A stretch of DNA of 64,000 nucleotides from Aphelidium insulamus. Its lineage: Eukaryota; Aphelidiomycota; Aphelidea; Aphelidiaceae. Positions 1 to 10,785 of this stretch are shown here, piece after piece (within the stretch, counting starts at the first letter, position 1; every line of letters starts with the position of its first letter). The notes beneath the pieces were generated by a model. That model was given only the letters and a program-made list of their open reading frames with translations. It was not told where the DNA came from and did not search any database. Both the position numbers and the translations under genes were made by a program. The stretch lies in assembly GCA_036784855.1 (NCBI GenBank), contig JAZDSV010000007.1:248001-312000 (forward strand), given 5' to 3'.

Positions 1-55
1 ACTTGAATTTTTTTCAAATGTGGCTGGTGCGCGTATGGAATGGGGGCCCCAGAAC
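1..55 (+). repeat. Copy 1 of a dispersed 42-bp repeat
   Basis: The first 42 bases of the window are identical to 46701-46742, and a gapped similarity continues for about 12 bases. The match begins at the first base of the window, so the repeat may extend further left. The copy lies 160 bp upstream of the NDUFA8 start codon; the other copy lies just upstream of the mL41 start. It contains an ATG (18-20) opening a 40-codon frame that is not in frame with NDUFA8, so a leader, promoter element or duplicated 5' fragment are all possible. Confidence 0.85.
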
Positions 56-201
56 GTCCCAGCTGGCGAGTTCGATCAACAATGGCCTGACCAATTTGCT
101 GCATTGTGATGAATTGCAGCATTGTATCGCATTTGATTAATTAAAGACTCGAGTAAGGCTGTCAATACAACTCACCTGCACTTAATACAAATTGCAATAC
201 T

Positions 202-788
202 ATGGCTGACGAGGCGGCAATTTCCACAGCGGCGGCATCTCCACCGCAGTCCAGCTCCTCACTGGACGCCAACTTCACCGACCCCACGCCGGCAGACTTT
301 GAAGAGTGCCGCGCCACCCACGCCCCGCTCCTATCCGCCGCCTACTACATCAACGACTTCTGCAAAGAGTACAATGACGACTTTATGCTGTGCAAACGCG
401 AGTCCATGGACCCCGCGCAGTGCGCACTGGCCGGTCGTAAAGTCACCCGCTGCGTGCTGGACCTGTGCGTATATGATATGGGTATATGTACTGGCTGCCA
501 GCTCATGCACCTCATCGCGGCGCTTGCAGATTCCAGCGGTTGAATGTCAACTGCGAAAAGACTTTCGAGGCGCACTGGAAGTGCCTGGAACAAGGCAACA
601 ACTATTACTGGCGATGCCGGCCGGAGGAGCAGGCACTCAACCAGTGTGTATTCAAAAAGATGGCAAGTATCTTTATATTGCATAAGGTGCTAATCGTGTG
701 GCAGGGAATTAAAAAGGTCATTCCACTGGCGCCCGACTACGAGGTCCCCATACACATGCGTGAAGACAAGGACCGATGGTACAAGTAG
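202..788 (+). CDS. NDUFA8: NADH dehydrogenase (complex I) 1 alpha subcomplex subunit 8
   Basis: Accessory subunit of mitochondrial respiratory complex I, of the twin CX9C (CHCH) family that is oxidatively folded in the intermembrane space. Exon 1 (202-464) carries the first cysteine motifs (FCKEYNDDFMLC and CALAGRKVTRC). Exon 2 (530-662) adds NCEKTFEAHWKC and WRCRPEEQALNQC. Intron 465-529 is GT-AG, phase 2, and its removal gives an unbroken match to the family. A second intron is likely at 663-704, a 42-bp GC-AG intron with a GCAAGT donor and a ctaat branch-point-like site. It is in frame and stop-free, so retention would only insert 14 residues. The start gives an Ala/Ser-rich N-terminus; there is no classical presequence, as expected for Mia40 substrates. 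Confidence 0.9.
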
Positions 789-860
789 GTCGGGGTGGTA
801 CCGCAACAGTCATAGACCAGCATGGACCACATATTATACAACGCCTCATCTATTACCAAT

Positions 861-3278
861 TCACCGCTGCTTCAGCTGTTGGAAATAGCTCTGTAGCACA
901 TTAAGCCGCGCATCTACGTCAGCCGCGGGTATCTGCTTCAGAGAGGACTCGAGTGCTTTGACACGGTGCTGTTGCTGAGGATTATTACTCTGCGGTGCAT
1001 TCTCCTTGTCCGCAGAGCTTCTAGCGTGATACCGTTGTATGACTGGCAGCTTCTTGTGCACTGGTCTCTGTGTCGATTGTGGCCGTGTGGATATAGCAGC
1101 TGCACATTGTATGTGATTGTATTCTGGGAACTTTTGGAAGCACGACACACCTCGCAGATCATACGGTGTTTGCGCTGCATTAGTTCTGCTGGCCGCAAGA
1201 GTACTGCCAGCTGCAGATTTGAGCGGAACTCTCGGTAACCGCGCCGTCGAGTCCGCTGATACGGACCGCGAACGGCGGCATGATGCACTGCAGATTGTCA
1301 TCCCTGAACGGAGCAAAAGAGACTTCATCAAACCTCCGTGATCGTTCTTCACGTCGCCTTCGCTGCTCTTCCACGTACGCAGTCGGATCGAAGCGAGGTC
1401 TAGATGGTGATGGTGACGCGGATGGCATCGTGCCAGCGTAGCTGTTGCGCCGCCTGTGATTGTTTGGCGGAACAGTCGGTGACGAAAACGGCGCACCGTT
1501 GCCAGCAGGTTTCGCAGCCCTGCCGCGATCGTACATGGTTGTGGCGCTGCACTTCAGACTGGTTGCACTGCTCTGTCTGGCAAGTGTAGGCGTTCTGGTA
1601 CGTATGCTTGTGGCGGACGAGTTTCGAGGTGCTGTGCGCACGGAGCTACTCCTGGCAGATGCCTGACTCTGCAGATCCACACTGTGCAACTCGTTCCGCA
1701 AACTACTCAGCTCCGAGTCTTTTTGCGCGAGTTGACTCTGAGCCTGCATCTTTTCGACCCTCAACTCCTCCTGCAAGGGAGATATTATAATCAATACAGT
1801 GAGCGGGGCACACAAAACGCACCAATAACTGTTCAATCAACTTGTAGCACCTGTTCAACTGATGGTCCAAGCTGTCATTGTTGGACTGCGCATGTGATAA
1901 GCAAAAACAAAAATAAAATGTACGCAAACACTCACCGTGTTGCTGACTACTTCATTTGTGAGCCGCCGAAATTCATTTTGAATAGAGTGGAATTCTTTGC
2001 GAGTGTCGTCACGCAGTTTGTGGAAAACGCCCTCGACCGACTGGCGATCGCGCACAAGCACATCGATTCTATCATCCGATTAATGTATTAAAGTAAAGCA
2101 TATGGCAAGCACAATGAATACATATTCATATGTTAACATAATTTACATAAAGTACATACTCATTCTTCAGCCTCAAGTTCTCCATGATAAGCTTTTTGTT
2201 CTCCGTTACACTTTTGCTACTTTGTTCTTGGAGATGTTTGCGATCGGCATGGACTGCGCTCTTTTCATGTTCCAAAATAAGCTGCCACAATTACAATCTC
2301 AATATCTCAATAATAAAATAAACGTGCCCGCTTGATTTCCATAACGTGCTCCGCCTTGGAATCGGCCAGCTGTCGTTCCAGTTGCGCAACGGTCTGTTCA
2401 AAGCGAGACTCGGATTCATAATGTTCTTTGCACCGCTGTCTCAGCTCGGTATTGTCCGCCATGGCTTGCCGCAACTTGGACTCCATCCCGCTTAATGCAG
2501 CCTGGCAATCGGCGTGCACAGCTTCTGGAGGAGAAACCTGCTCCTCCGCTGTCTGAGTAAACATGTCTGCGAGTGTTGCTTTCGGTGCCGCGGCAACCAC
2601 TCCGCTATACTTGAGCGGTAGCGGATAGTGTACCCTAAGCGCCGCTGTTAACGGTACGCCAGCTATCAATAGCTACCTTATATATACATACGTATACATA
2701 TATTGAACAAATTATTAGTTCAATAGAGGACACGTACCGGTCAAAGGCCACGGTGTAGGTGAGAATGAGATAGAGCTTGTCGGCGTTGGTGGCGTCGGTC
2801 AGCACGGCGCTTGCACTCTGATCTGCGCCACCAGATGCAAACTGCTGCCGCTGCAGTGCCACCAGGTCTGCGTGCGTCAACACCTGCAGCGACACGGTGG
2901 TGGACATGTTCTTCATGGCCGATACCAGCATCTCGGTAAACAGCAGGAAGCGCTTGTAGTTTCCTGCCATAGCCAGGTTATCACGCCGGTGGCAGCAAGA
3001 GAGACCGCACACGCGGAGAGGTACACACCTGTCTTGGACGTCATCTCCTCCACATAGTCGGCGGTAAAGTGTCCGTGCCAGCGCCGTGCCGGGGACACTG
3101 TCGCTGACTGCACTGTCAGGGAGAGGTGCGGGCCGCTGGGATGGAATGAGGCATAGAGCTCCAAGTCACACTGCGCTGCAGCAGCAGTAGCCGAATGCGG
3201 CCCGCCATCATCGCCGCAGTCGGCTCCGAGTGTGAGCCGGCACTGCTCACGGATGTCGAGCGAGGACGCAGAGGCCAT
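861..3278 (-). CDS. CCDC61: Basal body protein CCDC61/VFL3
   Basis: Centriole/basal body protein with an XRCC4/SAS6-like head and a coiled coil, which positions basal bodies and their fibres. Eight exons can be joined: 3278-3029, 2963-2738, 2634-2324, 2281-2160, 2068-1936, 1885-1823, 1770-1334 and 1287-861. The head shows family signatures: ADYVEEMTSKTG joined across intron 1 to NYKRFLLF, then YLILTYTVAFDR joined across intron 2 to VHYPLPL. A coiled coil follows, then a Ser/Arg-rich tail containing the hallmark RFDPTAYVEEQ, and the end DVDARLNVLQSYF. The fourth exon has no start codon of its own and is seen only by splicing. The last intron is 46 bp. The start at 3278 is chosen because it lies just before the head domain; an upstream ATG at 3371 is in frame. 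The gene is head-to-head with MTFMT, 91 bp apart. Confidence 0.85.
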
Positions 3279-3369
3279 CGACAATTCCCTTGGTTGTCTC
3301 GGTGTATTAACACTCACGGACAGGATGTTGAACGCGCCGTGGACGCCTTTGCGCCGCCTGGCTGCCGGC

Positions 3370-4758
3370 ATGGCTGGCCGGCGCTCGCTATCTGCGCATG
3401 CGTCATCACCTTCACCATCCCGGCCACCGCTGGTACGCGCATGCGTGCATATATCTGTGTAGGCGCGGCTCAAGCTCGCGCCGTAGAAAATTCTCTACTT
3501 TGGCACCTGTGACTTTTCCGTGACGTGTCTGCGCGCGCTGCTGGCCAGACGACACGGCAAGTAACGTGTCATGGCCTAGTATACTTGCTGATATCGCGGA
3601 ATAGGTGACACCATAGACGTGGTCACGCCTCCCGATGATCCAGCCAGGGCCAACTTTAAATCGTGGTCCCACTGCCAAGGTAGGAGAGAACTTCTTATAT
3701 ACATAATTGGATATGGCTGACATATGCACGTGCAGTGCCGCTTCGTTTATTTGCACTTGAACACGGACTACCCGCACACACGGCACCACCGAGGTCTCTT
3801 CGAGGTTGGGAGCTCCCTGCGGAATATGATCTGGGCATCGTGGTGTCGTTTGGCTACTTTATTCCGCCTCGCATAATCCGCGCATTCCGCCTGGGCACGG
3901 TGAATGTTCATCCATCACTCCTGCCACGGTCAGTGTGCTATATTGTGTAAAGTGGTTTGATTGTTATAATTTGTAGGTTTCGCGGCCCGGCACCTCTGCA
4001 TCACACAATTCTGCGAGGAGATCGCGCAACCGGTGTGAGCATCATTGAACTGGACGAGAAGCGATTCGACTGTGGCCGCATACTCAAGCAGACATCTGAC
4101 ATTGTACGTTGATACACTGTGCAGAAGCATTTCCATGTTTGACACAGCGCTAGGCGATCCCCGCAGACTGCACATTCTCCCAGCTTGAACACTTGATGGC
4201 AAGGCATGGCGGCCACGAACTGGCAAATGTTGTTGCAGACTTCATGTTTTACAAGGTGAGCGTGAGCTCTCAACCTCTTTACTGTTAATCTTCTTGTAGA
4301 AAATGGCACGCGCTCAAGAAGCAGCACACAATGAACTCGCGGCTCCCAAGATTACCAAGAGAGATGCATTCGTACAATTCACGAAGCAAACCGCCGCCGA
4401 AATATGGCGCCGGCACCTGGCGCTTTCACATATGCATGATCTACACGGCTCACTTGTTGGCTCATCCGACGAGGTCCGATTCATGGATCTGCGGCATCCC
4501 AATGATACTCGCACCGAGCTGGACATATTATTCCGGGACAAGCCTGCTGCATCATCCAAACCAGGCTGCACCTTTTTCAACCCCGTCACACAAACACTGT
4601 TCATACGGACAGTTGCATCATTGCAAACTAGTTGTCCATCCGACAATGACAACTGGATTGGAGTGCGCACACTGGGAATTGCACATCGGCCTCACACAAG
4701 TGCTCTGGGATTTGTGCAGGGGAATCGGCTCCGGGATTTCCACTGTCATTTTGTCTGA
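3370..4758 (+). CDS. MTFMT: Mitochondrial methionyl-tRNA formyltransferase
   Basis: Formylates initiator Met-tRNA for mitochondrial translation, using 10-formyl-tetrahydrofolate. Seven exons: 3370-3432, 3487-3556, 3605-3679, 3736-3928, 3977-4103, 4154-4255 and 4300-4758. Exon 1 encodes an Arg/Ser-rich targeting peptide leading into [26 protein letters not shown] and the core [12 protein letters not shown] joined to [12 protein letters not shown] (the fold and catalytic region) follow. The C-terminal domain ends with [10 protein letters not shown]. Intron 3557-3604 is GC-AG with a GCAAGT donor; no GT donor keeps the frame there. The stop codon region overlaps the end of the next gene on the opposite strand by 13 bp. 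Confidence 0.9.
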
Positions 4759-5251
4759 GCATCATTTGTGCTGAACACGTCATCAGTGCGATATCGATAT
4801 TTAATGTGTGTTCCCTCATCAGTCTGGAATTTGAGCGGATTGTGCGAGGTACCAATGGACTGATACTGGTTAATAAATGGTGTGATCGCGGCGGTTCGGC
4901 ATTGGCGGGAAAAATCAAGACGTTTTCGCCCGCTGATTAACACGCAGAATGACGAAAACTCGTCCTGCAACACTATTCCAGAACGCAAGTTTGCCACGTC
5001 ACTGATATTCATGTTTTCTCATGGTAATCACAGCACGTTTTGGCAATTGGATATCCGCGGTTTGGGATTGCTCTGCGGCACGAGAACGCGCTTGTGTATG
5101 TCGGGCCAATATCATCAAACTACAGCCAAGCCAACGCGGCGAGGAGCCACAGCCGAGTAATGACAACCAGGTGGTATTCCGGGACTGCGTGTAGAGCTTT
5201 CCCGATGGCCTCATGCGAAGGCTCTTGATTGACATAGAGTGCAGTGATGTC
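4746..5251 (-). CDS. Unidentified spliced gene, 5' end unresolved
   Basis: I do not recognise this protein. Three exons join cleanly: 5251-5168, 5119-5037 and 5001-4746, with GT-AG introns of 48 bp (5120-5167) and 35 bp (5002-5036). The product of about 140 residues includes SHEAIGKALHAVPEYHL, FDDIGPTYTSAF and GIVLQDEFSSFCVL, which read like a folded globular domain rather than random translation. No start codon was found for the first exon shown, so an upstream exon is expected, perhaps towards 5300-5520. The stop TGA at 4746-4748 lies inside the last codons of MTFMT on the other strand. Evidence is only frame continuity and splice signals; the gene could be an artefact. Confidence 0.45.
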
Positions 5252-5522
5252 TAATCAATTTGCTCTTAAGAATGTTTTCACTGCATAGTTGACTGGCGCA
5301 CCTTATTATGTAGTTCACCCGCAGTGTTATTAGTAGTTTTTATACAGCATGGAAATACCGCGGGACAAAGCATGCATGAATTATCGCGTGCATTGTTCGC
5401 CACATCGATGGCGCGCCGATCCGACGGCACCTGCGCGTCATACATTCGCACTCGAACGCCACCGGCACTTTATCGCTTCTCTGCGCGCGCACACACACAT
5501 AAACAGGCCGACAAGAAGCGCC
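5252..5522. other. Gene-free stretch between unidentified gene and DGAT2-like
   Basis: No confident coding exon. It may hold the missing 5' exon of the minus-strand gene and the promoter of the acyltransferase. An ATG at 5349 is in frame with the acyltransferase but gives an unlikely extra 58 residues. Confidence 0.4.
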
Positions 5523-6662
5523 ATGGGTATTCGTATGGCACCGCTGGTGCTGCCACTGCACCGCCGCTTGGAGACGTTTGCGTGTCTGATGGCCACATCG
5601 GCGTTCTTTCTGTTTGTGCTGCTGCTCCTATTCTGCCTCATGACACCCATCACGTACCCGGTGCTGGTGCCGTACATGATTTGGATATACTACGATGACT
5701 GCGTTGGTGCGTTATAAGGCATATCTTAAGTGTAAACTGATTTGTACAGAGCACGGTGGGCGGCGCTCAGACTGGATACGGCGGGCGCGTATTTGGCGCT
5801 GGCTGCGCGATTATTTCCCGTCCAAGCTACGCAAAGAGCAGGATCTGGACCCTGCACGCAACTACATATTCGGCTATCACCCACACGGTACTGTTGGTGT
5901 ATGTTATGTGTTTTTAGTTTCCACAACTTTAATCGTCAGGCATTATCGGCACTGGACTTTGGATTAACTTTTGCACCGAGGCCAACAATGTGTCGGCGAT
6001 GTTTCCTGGGGTGCGCATCACTCCCGTCACACTGCAGGGGAATTTGCGCGTGCCGTTCTGGCGGGACTTTCTACTGGCACATGGTTTGTGCAGCGTGAGC
6101 AAACAAAGTTTCCGCAGCATTCTCACCACTGGCCCCGGGAACTCGGTGATTGTTGTGCCTGGCGGGGCGCGTGAGGCGCTGGACGCCCATCCCGGCTACA
6201 ATGACTTGACCCTGCGCAAGCGTAAAGGATTCATCAAGATGGCCATGCTGCACGGGCAAGTGGACCGTTTAATGCAGTACATGTAATCTCATTGTCTCTT
6301 ATAGGGCCGACTTGGTACCAGTGTTCTCGTTTGGCGAGAACGAGATATTCCGCCAAGTGGACAACTCGCCCGGCACTTCGGTTAGGCGGTGGCAGCAATT
6401 CTTTCTGCAGAATGTGGGCGTGGCGCCATGCATGCCGTACGGCCGCGGCATCTTCAACTACAGCTTTGGACTGTTGCCGCAGCGTAAGCCCATCACCACG
6501 ATTGTGGGCCGGCCCATCGCTGTAGCCAAGAACGAGAACCCGACCATTGAGGAGATCGATGCGGTGCAGGAAAAGTACATTGCCGAACTGCAGCGTATCT
6601 ACAACGCACACAAGGACGAATATGCCGCCGACCGAAAAGAGGATCTGCGCATTGTGCGGTAA
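5523..6662 (+). CDS. DGAT2: DGAT2-family acyl-CoA acyltransferase
   Basis: Membrane acyltransferase of the diacylglycerol/monoacylglycerol O-acyltransferase 2 family, which makes triacylglycerol at the ER. Exons: 5523-5706, 5750-5896, 5940-6255 and 6305-6662. The N-terminus has two hydrophobic segments, followed by GGRRSDW, the loop RDYFPSKL and the catalytic NYIFGYHPHG. Further family blocks are FPGVRI, PGNSVIVVPGGAREAL, LRKRKGFIKMA, and across the last intron VPVFSFGENEIF, APCMPYGRGIF and TIVGRPIAV. Intron 6256-6304 is GC-AG (GCAAGT donor), required to give HGADLVP. The start at 5523 is preferred because it directly precedes the first hydrophobic segment. DGAT2, MOGAT and wax synthase relatives cannot be told apart by eye. 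Confidence 0.88.
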
Positions 6663-6736
6663 TGTCCACCGATTATCTAAGTCTGGAAATATATACTTTC
6701 AACAAACTATATTCATAACTACATAAACATACACCA

Positions 6737-8738
6737 TCACTGTGCTCGGCGCTCAAAATAACCGCAGACTTGGCCAGGTAGTTCGGCCAGCACATCTTTG
6801 GCCAGGTAGGCAGTCACATTGGCGTCCGTGGCATGATTCTGCGTCTTGACGTCTCGCATGGACACAAACTGTACAATGTCGCGCGCCATCTCCACGCCGT
6901 CCGCCCGCAGCGGCTCGGTGTCGGCATCCAGTACGTGCATGGACTCGAACGACGCATTACCCACTCCAACAATTATGATGGACATGGGCAACGTGGAGGC
7001 GTCGATTATGGCGCGGATGGTTGTGTCAATGTCGGTGATTTCTCCGTCTACACACATCATCACAAAGTGTTGCTGCAAGTATGTAGTGTCCATGCGTACC
7101 AGTAACTATAAGCAAGACGTGATACGCAATTTGTCGACCCATCTCACGGCGCACGGTGCTGGCAATGTTTCGTATGGTGGGCGCAAAGTTTGTCGGCCCA
7201 TATCTGATATGTAAGTACATTACAATACAAATGTAATGCAATAGCGTACAATTGAATGTTCTTGAGCGCCAGATCGTACGCACTCATTATGCCAGTCAGT
7301 CCCGCACACTCTGGTTTGGCCTCGTCGCCCGTGAGTGGCCAAAAGTGCGTGACTGAACCGTTGGGCAGCCGTGCGCCAAAGCCGTACATCGGCACCAGCT
7401 GATCAGTGTCGTATTGCAACAGAATCTTGCCCACCGCATATATGGCCTTCTGGTACTCATTGTACACGCCGCTCGGGTATCCGCGATAGTGTAACGAGTC
7501 CGGCAGGTTCGGGTCCCCGTTCGACTGCGTGAAATCTATGGCGATGTGAAGATTGATGTGGCAGCCGTTTCGTATATGATCAAGAAATGACAACCGTTCT
7601 TTGGCGTATTTGCGCAGCACACGGAACGAGCCGACCTTGCTCGTGTGTCCCGGTTTGCCCGTGTTGATGTCGAATGCTTGCCGTGTGAGCAGCTCTTCCA
7701 ACGTTGTCTGAAATGTGCCGAGCAGTTTATGGCTACCGTTCGAGCGGTAGGCCATCAAGTGAAATTGAATTGCGCGATCCAGCTGCCCGTTGGCGATGGT
7801 CTTGGAGTCGACTAAGGATAAAAGAATATGAATGTAAAAACAACAAGTACCACAGAAGCTTACAGAAAATGCCCTTCCACAGCGGCTTGAGACTCTTTTG
7901 CTGGGCGCTGCGATACACAGCCACAGGAGCGCCGTCTTCCCTGGACCGCATAATGTCAAAGAAGCAGCGCGGTCTCTTTGTGATCAGGCCTCCGAGGGCT
8001 TTAATGGGCGGCACATCAGCTTCAAAATCAAAGTCGTATAGCCAAGTCGCCACCTCGTCGCGCACTTCCTCCGCCGACACCGTGATGCTGGCCTGAAATG
8101 ACGGGTTGCCGGCATACTGCTTGTTCATCAGTGATTTCTTCAGACGCTGGTTCGGCGATGCAACTGAATAATAATGTTATCCTGCATTTCATCCAGATGC
8201 AACAATCGGCGCACCGATGTTGCCAAGTGTGGTTTGCATGCTGCCGATAAAGTCTTGCTGCTCAATTTTGCCGCCCTCTTTGTCAATATCAAGCACCACA
8301 AACAGCATCTTTTGCTGCTCCTCGAAAAAGTAATCCACCACAAAGCCGGTGGTGAAATGAGGCCTGTGTGCACATCAGTGTGGTGTTCAAGCCAATATAT
8401 CTCCACCTGCGTACTCGTGGCAGTTCTTGATCATCTCAGTTTTGCCAATGAACGACTGCTTGCCACTCACAGCGTCCACCCAGTACACATACACACACGG
8501 GTCCGACTTGGAGAGCAGGTCCATGGCGGGCAAGCTCCTATGACGCTGATATCAGCATATTGGCAGCGACATTTTTCTTATCTTGCACGTACTCGCAGCT
8601 AATCTTGAGCTCGACTCGAGACAGCGGAGCGCTGCCATAGTGCTGTGGCGGTGACGCAGGCGAAGAGGCATCACGAAATGTCAAGTTCAGCTGGCTGAAA
8701 GTCTCTCCGGGTTTCTGCTTCTGCAGCGGCTGTTGCAT
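6737..8738 (-). CDS. Copine (two C2 domains plus A domain)
   Basis: Calcium-dependent phospholipid-binding protein. Joined exons give C2A (VELKISC joined to ESLPAMDLLSKSDP, then FVVDYFFEEQQKM and DFIGSMQTTLG), C2B (YDFDFEADVPP, DIMRSREDG, RSNGSHKLLGTFQTTLEEL), and the copine A domain. The A domain has a MIDAS-type IAIDFTQSNGDP, HYRGYPSGVYNEYQKAI, MYGFGARLP and LPMSIIIVGVGNASF. The last intron overlies an in-frame-looking ATG, so a short reading frame starting near 7093 is partly intronic: VLLIVT joins directly to DGEITDID. The C-terminus DVLAELPGQV is typical. The gene is head-to-head with the secreted module protein, 141 bp away. Confidence 0.9.
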
Positions 8739-8879
8739 CTGTCCGGTTTGCAGAGTGGAATTTCAAAGTGACGACGACGCCACGCAATTGTCGCCGTGTA
8801 TATTAGCCGCTTGCTGATTGGCTGGTTTTTTCTGTTTTCCTTTTTTTTGCAAGTGAGATTTCCCACACAGAATGCTAAA

Positions 8880-10741
8880 ATGCTAATATTGGCCGCCCTG
8901 GTTGCTTGCGTGGCCGCCCAGCCATCGGCGCTTGTGAACTCTGCAGCGCTCTCGCCGTTGATACCCACATTCAGTGCCACTCTCAGTGGGGAGCTGCTGT
9001 ATGAACCGCGCGGCTCCGACATCACTCTGACCGTTGACGCGTTGAAAAGTGTCGTGCGCGTTGACCGCCTACGCGTCGACCATCGCCTATTCTCCATCTA
9101 CTCCCCGGTATGTACACTGCATATTGTGTGTAGATAATATGTCATTTGTGTATCTAGGAAGCCGAGTATGATTTCTACGAGGACCTGCAGGGCGGCCATT
9201 GTGCATCGTGGAAACATCGCACTGCGGCGCACAGCTCAGATGGCGACATATTTGTAGAGGCCGAGCATGCGGGACTGTATCGGTACAACGGGCGCCCCGT
9301 CGATCGCTGGTCACAGGTCCAAATGTGGACTTATCCCTATAATTCCATTTTCGGCCACAAATTGGTACTTCTTGTGGATACTATTAGCGGTGACTATCTC
9401 GCAGCCGGCAATTCAAACATTGACCCGCTTGCCTACACCGAGTTGCGCAACTTCTCGCGCTCCATCGACCACCGCGTGTTGGATATTGAGGCTTTATTAG
9501 CGCGATGCCCGCCGCTTCCAGATCCATATTTTCCTGCGTACAGTGCAGACATTCGGGATTCGACAAACGAATCATACGCTCTTGAACTGCTTGGTGATAT
9601 GAACGCCGTCAAGAAGATGGCGACTCGCAACAGTGACGGTGAAAAGTATTTGACGATAATGACACAGGTACGTTTGTTAAACTCGTTTCGCCTAAATGGT
9701 TATAATTATTAGAATGTGACGTACAAATTCACTTCAGCGGATGAGCAACCGTTTTGCGTTGCTGTAAATCGTTCAACACGCAACGATTTGGGCGACTGCG
9801 ATATCTTTCGTGAGGCAGAGGTAGCACACTCGGTTTCCGTTATGTTGAATCTAACACGCGCAGTATGACGGCATTGCCATGGTAGACGGAAAACAGATGC
9901 ATCGCTGGACAAACGTTTACGACTTGCAGTGCGGTAACAACGGCGACGGAATTCTGTATACAGATGTTGACAGCGGCAACTATGTCGAGTATCACACTGA
10001 TCGTGCAACTGTAACCATATCAAACTTCGTTGGTGTCATTGCTAAGATTACCGATAATGATATCGCGTCAGAGACTCGACATTGTGTACCAGAGGACAAC
10101 GCCGGGACAGCCCAGGATCCCGGCTATAATCCCGATCTATTGGAATTTACAGCTGCGGTGCAGGACGAAGGCGGCCAGATTAGAGCATATACCGTAGATG
10201 CTCGCAATGGCCGACTTGAAAGCTTTTCGGATGGGTCTTGGCGAATGGCGATGCTTGCGCCGGGATCAGTTGTATGTTTCAGGCACTCTGTACCGCGGCT
10301 AACATCCAGGTAAAACGCTACTCGGTTTACGACATTACAGAAGGCGTTGACGAGAATTCATGCACGATGAGGGTGGAAGATGCAAAACATTTTGATTGCC
10401 ACATTTTCACAAACGCTACGGTATGTCGTAGCTTAACGTAGCTTATAAAATTTGTATCTTATATGTGGCAGTATGCTGGCGAAACTGTATTCGAGGGGCG
10501 CAAAGTGGACCGCTGGACGAATGTAGGGTTCTTGAATTGCGCCACTCATCACCGGGCAAGCACTGAAGCCTTGATCGATCGCAAGACGAGAAACTACGTC
10601 GCCTTTATACGACAAAAATCAATTTACAAAATTATATCGTTTTCTCGCGGTCTCAAACCCGGAAGCTTTGAGCCACGATTCCCCATCGAGCGCTGCAAGT
10701 CCCGCCGCTACAATCAGGAAATATGGAGCATTTCACAATAG
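8880..10741 (+). CDS. Secreted protein with three tandem modules
   Basis: Extracellular protein of unknown role. The start at 8880 gives a signal peptide (MLILAALVACVAAQPSA). Six exons are joined by five introns (9108-9157, 9668-9712, 9821-9863, 10272-10309, 10421-10471), all phase 0. Three copies of one module are visible, each with paired cysteines followed by a G-x-x-V/M-D/H-R-W motif: RYNGRPVDRWSQV, VDGKQMHRWTNV and FEGRKVDRWTNV, each followed by a predicted beta-strand stretch with a D-x-x-x-G/R-N-Y element. In modules 2 and 3 the intron falls just before the motif. The pattern recalls the LVN1.2/ependymin-like secreted fold, but that is a weak resemblance from memory. Confidence 0.75.
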
Positions 10742-10785
10742 TAACCATAGACAAATGATAAATAAAACCTCGATGATCATCTGGT

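Noticed and set aside
7026-7093. Short frame starting MDTTYLQQHF as the start of a separate vWA gene
   Set aside because: It lies in a copine intron; splicing VLLIVT directly to DGEITDID restores the copine A domain.
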